The notes under the pieces are model-generated. The model was not told where the DNA came from and searched no databases. It saw only the letters and a list, made by a program, of their open reading frames with translations. The position numbers were made by a program, and so were the translations under genes. DNA of 64,000 nucleotides from Centroberyx gerrardi. Lineage: Eukaryota > Chordata > Actinopteri > Beryciformes > Berycidae. Below, piece by piece: positions 1 through 11,170 of this stretch (positions are counted from its first letter, which is position 1; every line of letters begins with the position of its first letter). The stretch is taken from assembly GCF_048128805.1 (NCBI RefSeq), contig NC_135997.1, positions 2,943,185-3,007,184 on the forward strand, written 5' to 3'.

Positions 1-200
1 TGAATAGCTCGCTCTCCATCACATCTGTCTTCTCATTTAGAATTCATCTCATGTTGTTGTTTTGTCCATTAATTGTCTGAGTGTGAAAGGTGGCTGCGGT
101 ATGTGTGTGTGTATGTGTGTGTGTGTGCGTGTGTGTGCTGGTTGAGTGGCTGTGCTCAGTATGCATGCTTCATTATGCGATGCAAAGTGTTGCCATAGTA

Positions 201-221
201 GTGAGCACAATTAATTTGTGC
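201..221. repeat. Short palindrome GAGCACAA-N5-TTGTGCTC
   Basis: Eight-base perfect arms around TTAAT, in a complex non-repetitive stretch (160-310) that also has ATGCGATGCAAAG. Confidence 0.7.
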
Positions 222-454
222 TCATTATGTGGCTGAGGTGTGCTGGCTGCAGAGCCGTCATTAGCAGCACCTTAGATGGAGGTAAAGAGACTGTTTCTCC
301 TCTGCGAAGTTGCTGTGAGCTTGGGATGGGATCTGCAGACAGTACGCTTACCTTGGGAGCAAACTGTTAAATGAGATACAGATATGAATTCGACAAACAA
401 AAGGATTGGCACCTGCTACCATTGTTCCCTTAAGCAAAGCAAAGACTGTAGAAA

Positions 455-1110
455 TCCCAACAAACACTTTAACACTTAAAAAAAAAAAGCTGTTGCCGAT
501 GTATCTTGCATTCCTGGGTCCATTTTGTTGTTTGGTGTATTTTTCTTATTCCGATGGACTACGGGCCAAACATAGACGATTTGACGTCATGTTTAGATAT
601 TTCCAGCGCAGCTACATTGGAGTTTGACAGCAGAAGATGTTTTAACGATCTAAAACATCAACGGTAATATCAGGTTTTGGTGTCAGTCCCTCAGAATTAA
701 ACAGCAATAATCATAAAGGGAGAAATCCATTGTAGAAGAGGCAGAGAGACCAAATTCTACACCAACAGTAGCCTCAATAGACCAGAATGCAATGCAGCCA
801 CAGCTTGCATCTTTGTAGATCTGTCGGTATGTGTGAAGTACAACGCCCTCTTCAATGTCACCACAGCATTGTTCTCTCTGCACTCTCATTTTTTTCTGGA
901 AAAACTACTCTGCTATCATTATCGCTCTCTCCACCTACACATATAACCCACAGCTGCATGAAGCAAGTTCACGCCTGTTCTCTGGGGGTTGCTGAAATAC
1001 ATTATGGGAAATGTAGGAAATCACTAGTAGAAGTAGACGAGGCAGGTTGAGGGAAAGTGGGTACACCACAAAAGTAAATTACAACAAATTAATGATACAT
1101 AACATGATCC
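455..1110. mobile_element. F1 MITE copy a
   Basis: Contains the same ordered landmarks as the other F1 copies (CATTTTGTTGTTTGGTGTAT, TTTGGTGTCAGTCCCTCAGA, GAGGCAGGTTGAGGGAAAGT) in plus orientation. Ends are eroded and no terminal TTAA pair is clear. Confidence 0.65.
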
Positions 1111-1469
1111 AAGGAGGGGTTTTTCATTTAATTGAGGATTTAAGTACACCAAGTAAGATTTGTTTATGTATAAGTCTGCACAGTCTTCCAAGTGGGTTTT
1201 GTGTGTGTGTGTGTGACGATCAATCTAAGTGCGAGTCCTGATGACCAGCCAGTCGATAGTTGCTACTCCAGGAGCTGAAGCTCAGCAGCTATAGATGCTC
1301 CTGTCAGCTCCTATCAGTGTGATGGAGCAGAACGCAGGCGAACACGGCAGCACCGCTCCACAGGGTTACTGCTGTGTCAGGAAAACCAATATCTGTCTTT
1401 GGCAAGCCTCAGCCTGAGAGTATTCTGCTTATCAATGGAGGATTATCCACACATCGCTGGTGTCCTGCG

Positions 1470-1800
1470 AAAACCCCGCAACTCCAATTGTGGTGATTTT
1501 CATGTTTTAACTTCAATTGAGGGGATTACATGATCCTCTGTGGGTTGATGAAATTCTGTGAGAAATTCTGTGGGTTCTTTTGAAACCCTTTCAAACCCAA
1601 TTGGATAAACTCAAAAATGCAGAGTGGTCATGCTAAAAATAAGGCTGTTTGTCTTAGTTCCTGAAAAGTTGACATTTTGGAGGTATAAGGTTCTTACCCA
1701 ACAGCAATAATATTCTTGAAACACTGCACTATAACCGATTATGCCAAAAAGAGAGAAACCCTCCTCTGTGGCGTGACAATGAGTAGGTCTATTTCAGCTG
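1470..1800. repeat. Dispersed repeat family B, copy 1
   Basis: Shared blocks CTTCAATTGAGGGGATTAC, TGAAACCCTTTCAAACCCA, AAAATAAGGCTGTTTGTC and CCTGAAAAGTTGACATTTTG. Similar blocks occur at 25960-26085 and, reversed, at 60830-61085. Confidence 0.6.
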
Positions 1801-3074
1801 AGAGGGTGAATTTATCAATTTCAGCATTAAATTTCACACTACTGGGAAGGAAGGTCTATTTTCTAAGGCATGTTTTTCTCCAAACCTAGACCTGCTTATC
1901 ACAAAAACTAAAGCAAAAGTCAAGGTCAAAATGCACATAAAACTTTACGCTTGCTGGTCCAAATCAGCCTCAGATACCGTTACCTGCAAAAACAATCCCA
2001 GTTTTTCCATTGCCACCAACATATCAACAGTATTCAGCAATAATCTGCACTGTTCCTCTTATGCTATTCTGACAGAATGAAGCACCGATCAAATGCACCA
2101 TTTCTGCTTGTGACTATCTATCTTTGCTAGCAGTTATTCACATGGTAACATGTTAGCAGCGAGCCAGCCTATCACAGAGCCCCTGGGATCTTCAGTCAAT
2201 AACAGTGGAGACATGCACACTGCACTGACCTTGAGGAAACACTGTAGACTTTCTCCTCTTTTTCTATCTCCTTTTTTCCTGTGACCATGTAATTCTTAAC
2301 ACTTTTCCATGCAGAGTGCACCATTCCACGTCCTCAAGATTTTGTTATTTTCCAATGATTTTACATTCATTTAAATGGGTTTTGCTCAATCACATGGCGA
2401 TCTATTTTAGGCATCACTCAAAATCTTTAAAAAATGGGAAAGTGGAGGGATGAAGTTCTCTTAGACACTTGATACATTTTTGTGTGTGTGTGTGTGCAGT
2501 TTTGTGCACACTTGTACCCACCTTGTTCTCTTCAATCAATATTAAGTGCATATTTTGGTTGGCAGGGAACTGATGCACAGGAAAATCATCTAAGTTTGGA
2601 AAACCGCTCAGTAGTTTACTTACTGACTAAAAAGCTCTGGCATTGTCATCAACTTGAACTGAATTTGGTGAAGTAAGAGCCTTTAATTTGGACTAGAATT
2701 AAGGGATCTATTCTTGCTCTGTGGTACCATGTATTGGTAGTTTTCCCATGTCTGCTTTTTAAACAGCAGATATGGGATGGGAGATGGTGTTTTATTGTGT
2801 TTACAGAGACAGTCGTCCTGTTGGATGATGTTCATTATCACTTGCTGCTGGTGATAATCATTCAGGCTATCATTCAAACAGTCTTTGGGGGCGTTTGATT
2901 ATCAAATGTGTTGACGCATATTGTCTCAATGGAAAACATCCCATTCTCTCTAGATTTAACTGTATCTGTTTTTCATTATGTGGATTGACCAAGATAGACT
3001 TCAAGGGACACTTTACCACAAAAAAAGAAAACTGATCTGTTTTGCATGATGCCACACATATCCTGGGTGGTAAA

Positions 3075-3290
3075 TTCATGAGCTCAATGGGTAGAGCAAG
3101 ACACTATCATAGCCAAGGGTAGGGGATTGATTCTCAATGGGGCCACCAGTGGTAAAGCATTCGTCTCACACATTACTTTGCTGAGAGTCTTGAGCATGAA
3201 CTTCTCTGTGTCCAGAGGATACTGAACCCTTGTTGTGTTTATTAAAGTTCACTGAAATAATGTAGATATGAGCACAACCTAGAGCCTCAG
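3075..3290 (+). repeat. tRNA-derived SINE-like sequence
   Basis: AGCTCAATGGGTAGAGCA (box A-like, about 3081-3098) and GGGGATTGATTCTC (box B-like, about 3122-3135) with spacing typical of a tRNA head, then an unrelated body. Box B is altered and no clover leaf closes, so it is a SINE rather than a tRNA gene. Confidence 0.5.
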
Positions 3291-3588
3291 GGGAGGATAA
3301 TGTTGGTTTTATGGAAATTCAAATCTAAACAAAGCACAACAGCCAAATGTCAGACCCTTAACCCTGACCATAAGATCATTACATACAATCATATCATAAT
3401 GAAAACCTTTATGGGGAATCAAAGGAGAGTTTTGTTCCAAAATAAGATATCAAACATTTGAAAAAAGTGACTACAAAAGGATTACTATCATAAAATCAAG
3501 ACAAATCAAAAACAAAATGTGGTATTTTTTAAAGGATAGTGTTCATCCTTTTTCAGACTGATTCCTCTATATCAGTGGTATGATATCC

Positions 3589-3802
3589 AACCATGTGCCA
3601 TGGAGGGCTGAAAGTCTGCAGGCTTTCATTCCAAGCTAAACAAACACTACACCAGGTGATTTCACTGATTAGTGCGATACTGATTAGCACAGCTTCAACC
3701 AGAGAGGAGGAACTAATCAGTGAAATCACCTGGTGTCGTGTTTGGTTCGTGTTTAGTTGGAATGAAAACCTGCAGATTCTCTGCCCTGCATGACACATGG
3801 TT
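3589..3802. mobile_element. Short foldback MITE
   Basis: Left AACCATGTGCCATGGAGG and GCAGGCTTTCATTCCAA pair with right TTGGAATGAAAACCTGC and CATGACACATGGTT. The inner pair is AGGTGATTTCACTGATTAGT / ACTAATCAGTGAAATCACCT. The same peptide-like frames appear on both strands only because of the symmetry. Confidence 0.75.
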
Positions 3803-4437
3803 TGACACCTCAGTTTTAGAGATAATGACTGATGAACTTCAGTTTATGATGTTGTTTTTCCAAAATAGCTGTACAGTGTTCTGAAATGAACTATTCAAGT
3901 GAGTTTAATAATGAGTGAAATGCCCCTCAAACACTTTGTAAAACGACGCCATTAAATTCACATAAAAAGACTCTCTGTAAGCACGTGCCAGTTGCTGTTG
4001 GTCATGACCAACTGTATGTCCTCAGTGTGTACAGTTGGGTATTAATGCTTCATTCAAGTGATGTTGGGTTGTACTTTTCACTTTGCCATCCGAATAGTTT
4101 GCATTCATGTGCTTTATGGTTGGAAAATTGGAGAACGTTTACACACATTGCAGCCGGCCTTCTAGACTAACGTTAGCAATCAAGCTAGCGATAGCCTAGC
4201 TAGCAAGCAATATTTGGCTATTTCAGGGGATTATGAATGTAAATACCACAGGAAATTAAATGCCGTAGCACTACAGGAATATCCATGTCTTTAAATTTGT
4301 ACTTGTGGTTAATTTTCATCTTTATTGTATGAAATTTTTATATTCACATTCGACTGCTCTGTTCAGCCATGTTGGAAAGAGCGATTATGTCACAACTCGG
4401 CCAATTTGTGCTGCTTCTACAATCTCAATTTCTCAGA

Positions 4438-4640
4438 CTTGATCATTCGACATAATGAATGAATGAATGAATGAATTTATTTGATGATTAAAGAACACAT
4501 ATAACACTGCATTGCAGTCATTACATACATTAAAAATCGCCAAGGATGAAAACACAATGAAGCCCGAAGGCTTATTTCCATTGCAGTCCTCCAGTATAAC
4601 ACTTAACACACCACAAGATAAAAGCAAAACAACAAGACAG
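4438..4640 (-). repeat. Possible retroelement tail with (GAAT)n
   Basis: GAATGAATGAATGAATGAAT at 4455-4476 followed by TTTATTTGATGATTAAAGAA and a region ending in AAAGCAAAACAACAAGACAG. Looks like the 3' end of a minus-strand retroelement; family unassigned. Confidence 0.4.
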
Positions 4641-6126
4641 CAAGCGAAGACAATACAATCAACATATAAATAAATAGCAGGCGGCGGGGTAGCTATGTCA
4701 ACATGCTCATGTTTTCTTGGTCATAAAAAGTTAGAATTAAAATTTAATATGCTACATGGTATTTTGTAACCATTTCTTTAAGGCCACTTTAAACGTGCTC
4801 TGTGAAACACTAATAAGGTGTTCATGAGGCACTTCCTGGTCGGAAACTCCTTCAGACCGTAAATCCGACACCATCTGAATGCAGGGTAAGAACAGGTGCC
4901 AAATTAGGTACCAGTTCCTGATTGGCCAGAACAGGAACACTAATAAGATCCTGGACAAATGGCAGTGCTATTGCTTTTTAAGTGTCTAATTCATTTTAAT
5001 TCTTTCACACATTATAACCCAGCGTAATGACACTTTCAGCAGGCGACTAGCGATGACGTATATTCACTGTTTACGTTCTGTGGATTTCAGTCATGGGTGA
5101 GATGTTAAATGTTTGAAAGTTTGCACAAACTAACAGCTGACAGAAAAACAGCTTGATGCAAAAAAAAAGAAAGAAAAGTTTTTGCATGCTGGGGGGTAAT
5201 AGCAGCAATCTTATGAAACATTTGCAACTCCAGCACAGTGTTTATTTGAGCAGTGCAGTGTTTTATACTGCTTGAACAAAACAATACTGGCTTGTCCTTG
5301 TCCAGTCAAGGTAACATGCCTTATCAAAATAAACAAGTCCCAATAGTTTGAAATTTGGGAAACACACGAAATAGCAAGGCGACTTCTTGCCAGCAGCAGT
5401 TTTTAATCACTGTTAATTTCTATCCTTAATTTCTGATCAAGCTGCAGCCATCGCTTCCTCCAGTAGTAGTGAGTTGAATCAAACTCCATTTTTTGGGGAA
5501 AAATGTTACCTTATTTTCAATACTCAGTATTTAAAAATGCATGATTATACCATCAGATAGGTTACTTTTTGTAAGCAAAAATCTTTAGTTAGTGAAGAAC
5601 AATAATAATCCATAGTAAATTATACAATGCTGCCAGCAATCATTTTGTAAGAGTGAGTCATATTTTCAAACTAGATCCTATCTCATTTTGGAATTAATTT
5701 GTTGCCCATTTGTTGCCCTGTACCGACCTGACAACCAGAGAGAATTAGCTGTGTATAAAACCTAATTTTGGTTATTCATATTTTTCTACAGTAGGTAGAT
5801 GACCATGACCCTCAACCCCAATTACACCCCCACCCCCACCCCGACCCTTTCCTGCTTGCTATGCCGTAGAAAAGAAAAACATCATGTCTGAACTCACAAA
5901 TGTATCAAAGGTAGCGACAACCGGTGATGGGCGGACGAGCAATTACACAGGATCGCCACCTTGCAGTCACACTCCATTGTCATCAGTGGAGTAGAGTATC
6001 AATAAGAGTATTGATAAGTAATGGCATCGATGAGCAGTGTCAATAACGGCATCGGCATCAATAAAATCCCAACGCTACGCAACCCTATCAATAAAGTGTC
6101 AAGTGTCAAGTTGTTCATCCTCACTT

Positions 6127-6172
6127 CTATCCTATTCTATTCTATTCTATTCTATTCTATTCTATTCTATTC
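6127..6172. repeat. (CTATT)n pentanucleotide repeat
   Basis: About eight uninterrupted CTATT/TATTC units. Confidence 0.9.
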
Positions 6173-6313
6173 CTCCTTGTGTAGTCTGCGTTTAACATGC
6201 TCCATCTTATGCACGCTTCGTCCTCATTTATAATCCCGTCAACAGACTGGCACAGAGTTTCTGCCAGCTATTACCAGCAGAGAGCCTGAGAGACAGGCTC
6301 CAGGCCATGAATA

Positions 6314-6356
6314 CCCCCCCCCCCCCCCCCATACACACACACACACACACACACAC
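6314..6356. repeat. Poly-C then (AC)n
   Basis: Seventeen C followed by about 12 AC units. Confidence 0.9.
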
Positions 6357-6549
6357 ATTCTCTTACCTTGTCATCCTTAACCTCTGCGATTTCAAGCAGG
6401 TGGAGTGTCAGTCTATGCTGGGATAGAGTTGCTGCCCCCCCACCCCCTCTCCCCCCTCCCTCCTTCCATCACAGCCTCATCATCCAGGGAGAGACAACAC
6501 AGACAGGCTGGCAGGGAACCCCAGGGAAATATCAGCATCCAACCTGTAA

Positions 6550-6770
6550 GAAATGGAAAAAGTGTGAGAGATGAAAACAGAGAGGGAGAGAGGGAAAGGA
6601 AGATGAGACGAGGCGAGAGTCAGAATTAATGGGACTGAGGGAAGAGGCAGAGAGAGGGGAAAAAAGAGTGAGGAGAGAGAGGAGTGAGGAGAGGAGGAGC
6701 GGGAGGCAGAAGAAGGGAAAAAGAGAGGAGGGAGGAGAGGTGAACGGTGATAGAGAAGCAGAGAGATGGC
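6550..6770. repeat. GA-rich polypurine tract
   Basis: Over 200 bp almost purely A/G on the plus strand (GAGAGGGAGAGAGGGAAAGG and similar). Frames through it are low-complexity only. Confidence 0.8.
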
Positions 6771-6869
6771 ATTTTGATGGAGGCAAATTGAATCAGCTCT
6801 ACAGTGGAGGCCTTGGGGCAGGGAAACAGATTGAGACGGTCATGTCAGCACTGAGAGATTATCGCCACC

Positions 6870-6871
6870 TG

Positions 6872-6902
<31 letters not shown>

Positions 6903-7033
6903 AGAGTGTGTGTATGTACTGTATGTGTTATATGTGACACAATTGCCCACCATCACCGTCTTCAGGTGTCACACAAACATATTTGCACTCACACCGTGAC
7001 AGCCACTCCTCCCGTCTTTGGTGAATGCGGGCA

Positions 7034-7064
<31 letters not shown>

Positions 7065-7068
7065 TGAC
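6870..7068. repeat. (GT)n and (AC)n microsatellite pair
   Basis: (GT)n at 6870-6894 and (AC)n at 7036-7063, about 140 bp apart and opposite in orientation. Confidence 0.85.
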
Positions 7069-7439
7069 ACACTCACTGACACACACATCACGAAGAAAAG
7101 GGGGTCAGAAAGAGACAGGGGGAGAGAAGAGATAGGCGAATGAGAGGGGTGTCAAGGCAGAGGACAGGTATGTGAAATTGTCTGGGTTTTGACTGAAACA
7201 CCATCAACATGTATTAACAGGATTATAGCCGCTAGTGGGAAAATATAGCAAAAAGAGGTCTGGCTGGGAAGATTCGCAGCTCCGAATCTAACAGATGAAA
7301 AAAAGTCAAAGTCACACTGGAAAAAGAATTACTTGGAAAGTCACTCACACCAGACACGCTATGATGTGCCTCAAATTTGTCGGCTGTCAGATACTGTGTG
7401 AAGGACAGTGCATCTCTGGACGAGCCCACATGACAGGCT

Positions 7440-7880
7440 CTTATTTTATTATTTATTTATTTAACCTTCATTTATCCAGGTTAGCCTCATTGAGATTAAC
7501 AATCTCTTTTTCAAGAGGGACCTGGCCAAGAAAAGCAGCACAAAGTTACAGACACTACAACAAACATTACATTACAGCATTATACATGATTAACAAACAT
7601 TCAACATTTCATTATAAAAGCAATTTAAACTATGGGTAAAAACAATTTTCACTTTCCTCTACCTTTAACCATTGCTTTAAAATCATTCAATGAGACAAGC
7701 TCCTGTAATTTCAGGTCCTTCTGGAGCTCATTCCATGCCTATAGTATATTTATCTGTTTTCTCCTGTCGTCATTTATGGCTCACACCCCAAGAAGTGAAT
7801 GAACGTCTGATACCGTCTTGCCTTATGTCACAGGTCTTCTCCTTTAGCTCCAGGCGGTGTGCTTTCAGGTAAAAAATCAA
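7440..7880 (-). repeat. Retroelement 3' end (TTTATTTAACCTTCATTTATCC type)
   Basis: Plus strand begins TTATTTATTTATTTAACC then TCATTGAGATTAACAATCTC, TTTTTCAAGAGGGACCTGGC and TGGAGCTCATTCCATGCC. This is a repeat tail very common in fish, in minus orientation (poly-TTTA at the 3' end). Confidence 0.6.
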
Positions 7881-8024
7881 GTTTATTACAGTAATAACGC
7901 ACATTTAAATATAACAGGAGTTGACCAAAGTATTGTGCAGGGTCGATAAATAAAATCACACCGGAACACACGGAAGATCATGTATGGCAAGCTAGCTAGA
8001 AAAAGCTAGAATAAAAGATAAAAG

Positions 8025-8700
8025 GCTAGAGAATAAAAGTGAGTTTTGAGGCAGGACTTGGAAGAGTCAACAGAGGGGAGCGGGTCTGATGGCGAGGGGA
8101 AGGCTGCTCCACAGTTTAGGAACCATAACAGCGAATGCACCGTCACCCTTCAGTTTAGACCTTGAATGAGGAATAGCCAGGAGCTTTAAAAACCAATAAT
8201 AAAACCTTAAAATCAATTCTGAAGCACATTGCGAGCCAGTGCAGAGGCCAAAATAGGACTGTGAATGTGGTCCCTTTATCTGCAATCTGTCAGAAGCATA
8301 GCCGCAGCTTTCTGGACAGTTGCAGGTGGGACAAGGACAACTGGCTGATACCAGTATGCAGTGAATTACAATAATCTAACCGAGAGGGGGTGAAGGCATG
8401 TATAACTTTCTTTGAATGTAAGAAAAGACTTGATTTTGGAAATTATTCTAAGTTGAAAGACTGGATTTTATGTCTATATTGACTTGTTTGTCAAACTTAT
8501 GGGGAGATCAATTTTATGGAGTCAGGAGGGCCAACTTCAGTTTTGCTTTAATTCAGATGGAGAAAATTTTGTGCCATCCCACATTTGATGTCCTTAAGAC
8601 AATCCCTGAGGCTGTACAAGTTGCACTGGTTGTTTTGGTTTAGAGAGAGATAAAGCTGTGTATCATCTGCATAGCAATTGACGGAGATATAGATAGATCG
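8025..8700 (-). pseudogene. Second L2-like RT fragment, more degraded
   Basis: Minus strand from about 8690: [14 protein letters not shown], then a DCLKDIKCGMAQNFLHLN-like segment, then the 3' stretch whose plus-strand sequence includes AGCTTTCTGGACAGTTGCAG and GAGCCAGTGCAGAGGC, which matches the 16.4-kb copy. Interrupted by stops. Confidence 0.65.
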
Positions 8701-9481
8701 AAGAAGATAGAAGCTCTTGGTCTTGGTTAAGTAAGAAAAACCTCACTCCCAAGCTTCTGTCCCAGTAGAAAACCTTCCACCGCAGTATTTCAATGTCAAA
8801 CTACTTTCTGTTTCTAGTCGTGTCTCCTCCACCTAATCCTTTCCTGGCGGGGAAACAGATTTCTCTCACTTTTTGTGCACGGAGCATGTTAATTGCAGAC
8901 ATCATGCTCATTTCATGCTGCGCGCACACACACACACACACACGTGCGCGTGCGTTATAGGTGTCATTCACGCTAACATAGACTGAAGCTTCTTTGCAGT
9001 CTCAAACAGGAGGCTCTCATCAGCATGATAGGTGGCTGTACTTCAGATTAAGCCAAATCAAAAGCACATTTGCTTGGAAGGACCGAAGAACTGAGCTTAT
9101 CTGACTTCTCCAAAAGCTGTCTTTTCAAAACAGTGTCGATCACCCAGTCCCCCCACCACACCAACCCCAGGAATCTATAACGAAGGAAATGTCAGATATG
9201 TCAGAGCTATGTGTGTGAGCGTTTATTGGAGACAAACTCTAAAGCCTGCAGCACATTTTGTATTGTAGCAGATGGGAAGTCCATACCTCAGTTTCTGAAG
9301 CCGGAGTGTCAAGCATGTTCTACCTTGGCAATGACACAGATGGTAAATTGTTATTTGGTTTACTGGCTAATGTTTTGGGTATTTTCATAGTAAATGTTAA
9401 TCGATAAATGTGCTTAAACCTATTTTTGGGATGTGCCACTGTCTTAAACCACTGCTGTGAAAGTAAGAAAATAACATTAAC

Positions 9482-9690
9482 TTCAGAATCAGAATCAGAA
9501 TCAGGTTTATTTTCGCCAGGTACATTTTCACATACTAGGAATTTGACTTGATGAAGTTGGTGCAGTGCAATATACAAGCATTTAGACAGACAAACAAGCA
9601 GCAATCAAGCTTACAAATAGAATTTAAATATCAAATATCAGATACAAAGAAGAAAGAAAGAAGAGATTCCTGAAAAATATATATATACAG
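9482..9690 (-). repeat. Retroelement 3' end with (AGAATC)n tail
   Basis: (AGAATC)n then AGGTTTATTTTCGCCAGG and TTTCACATACTAGGAATTTG. Reverse-complement equivalents occur at 46050-46165 (CAATGAGATTCTGATTCTG). Continues into ATATATA/CACA simple sequence. Confidence 0.6.
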
Positions 9691-11120
9691 TATATACACA
9701 CACGCACTTCACTAGAGCTTATTCTGTCCGGTAAAGTAGCAAACAGGCTATGTGGTTAACAAAAATAAACCAGTCAGATTGCAGATTTTCTTTTTTAACT
9801 AATTTAACTTCACATCTCTATCAGAAGTCGTGGCTTGTGGGCATTTCACTGGGTCTGTTCTTGGGTCAAGCATCGGGTTTATTTAACATTATTTGTTTAT
9901 ATAGACCTATTATGTATATTATTAATTTCATTACGGCCAAATAAAATCCATAATTATATGTCTGGAAAATGTAAACTTCAAATGATGCTTTGCAGGTTAG
10001 CTAGCTAAGTGGCTACAGCTGTTTGGATGTGATGGGATAGCTAGGCTAGCTGGCTAATTTACTTGTTTAGTCCACCAGAGCCAGAGTTAGCAGCTAAAAT
10101 ATTTTAGGCTATAGATAACGTTATACACCAGGAAGACCAACAATCTCTGGCACTTTCCTCCATGCATTATTTTGTTTGACAATATCTATAAGCCAACAGA
10201 GATGAGAGAAAAAGGTCATTTACTTCAGGAAATCCTGACAGCCGTCTTCCATCTGCCATTCAAACACAAAGTAAAACTAGGAACAAAACTTTAATGACCG
10301 GGAGGATTTGAGAATCACAAATTTTTGCATAATAATAACTTTTCCTGTCACAGGGTCATGGGATGTTCACCTCTCAAAATCATGTTTGGTGTGCAACTAC
10401 CGTTATACTGTGTGTGTTAAATACTGTGTCATTTTGATACTTTTTTTTACGTAAATCTCAGCACTAATCTCACTAAGTCAAATTCCTTGCGAGTTACCGG
10501 TACAGTACTTGAGGAAAACAGTGTTTCTGATCCTGACGAGTCCTGACCTCAACATCATCAGTGTTTATCATCATCAACAACAGTGATGGTTTTGTTCTCC
10601 GCTGTGCGACTGAACCCACTGTGCAGCTATATTTAGTTTGCCAGCCTGCTCCATAAAAACAGAGCTAATGATGAAACTAGGGCAGCCTACAAACACATTC
10701 TCCCAATGACAGAGTCCCTAGCAACCTGCGGCAATGCTCCCTGAAGGCCTTGTTGTAAATAATAACTAATAATAACCCCAAAACATGCAGAAGTCATTTT
10801 TCAATGCCATATTCTGCTGTAAAGGTAAGCTAACTACTTCCCTGAATCATTTTTCAAATGTTGATTGTCATTAGTAATGCACAGCAGGTTGATTAAAAGA
10901 CATATGTTTTCTTAATTGAGTTCTGTAAGATAAATGGGACAGATTGATGATTGATGAATGTAGTAAGATAACTGATTACTATGCAAACACTGTGCCAAGA
11001 AATCTATATTAAAGGGAATATGGAGCACACTTGAGTAGCACCTGGATTTGAAGGGCTTAAAAATTGTGGAACAAGTGAGATATGAGTGCACATACGAGAA
11101 TGCGTATGTGCACGTGTTCG

Positions 11121-11121
<1 letters not shown>

Positions 11122-11168
<47 letters not shown>
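11122..11168. repeat. (AC)n microsatellite
   Basis: About 23 uninterrupted AC units. Confidence 0.95.

Positions 11169-11170
<2 letters not shown>

Larger units (their letters stand above)
1111..6126. other. Gene-free intergenic stretch
   Basis: Apart from repeat family B (1470-1800), the SINE-like piece (3075), the foldback MITE (3589) and the GAAT tail (4438), I see no exon-like sequence: no ORF shows a known protein and base composition is AT-rich. GCTAGC/AACGTT-rich sequence lies near 4165-4205. Confidence 0.6.

Noticed and set aside
3081-3140. Possible tRNA gene
   Set aside because: Box A and a degenerate box B are present but the acceptor and anticodon stems do not close; better explained as a SINE head.
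3593-3798. Two similar proteins on opposite strands
   Set aside because: Produced by the palindromic foldback MITE, not by overlapping genes.
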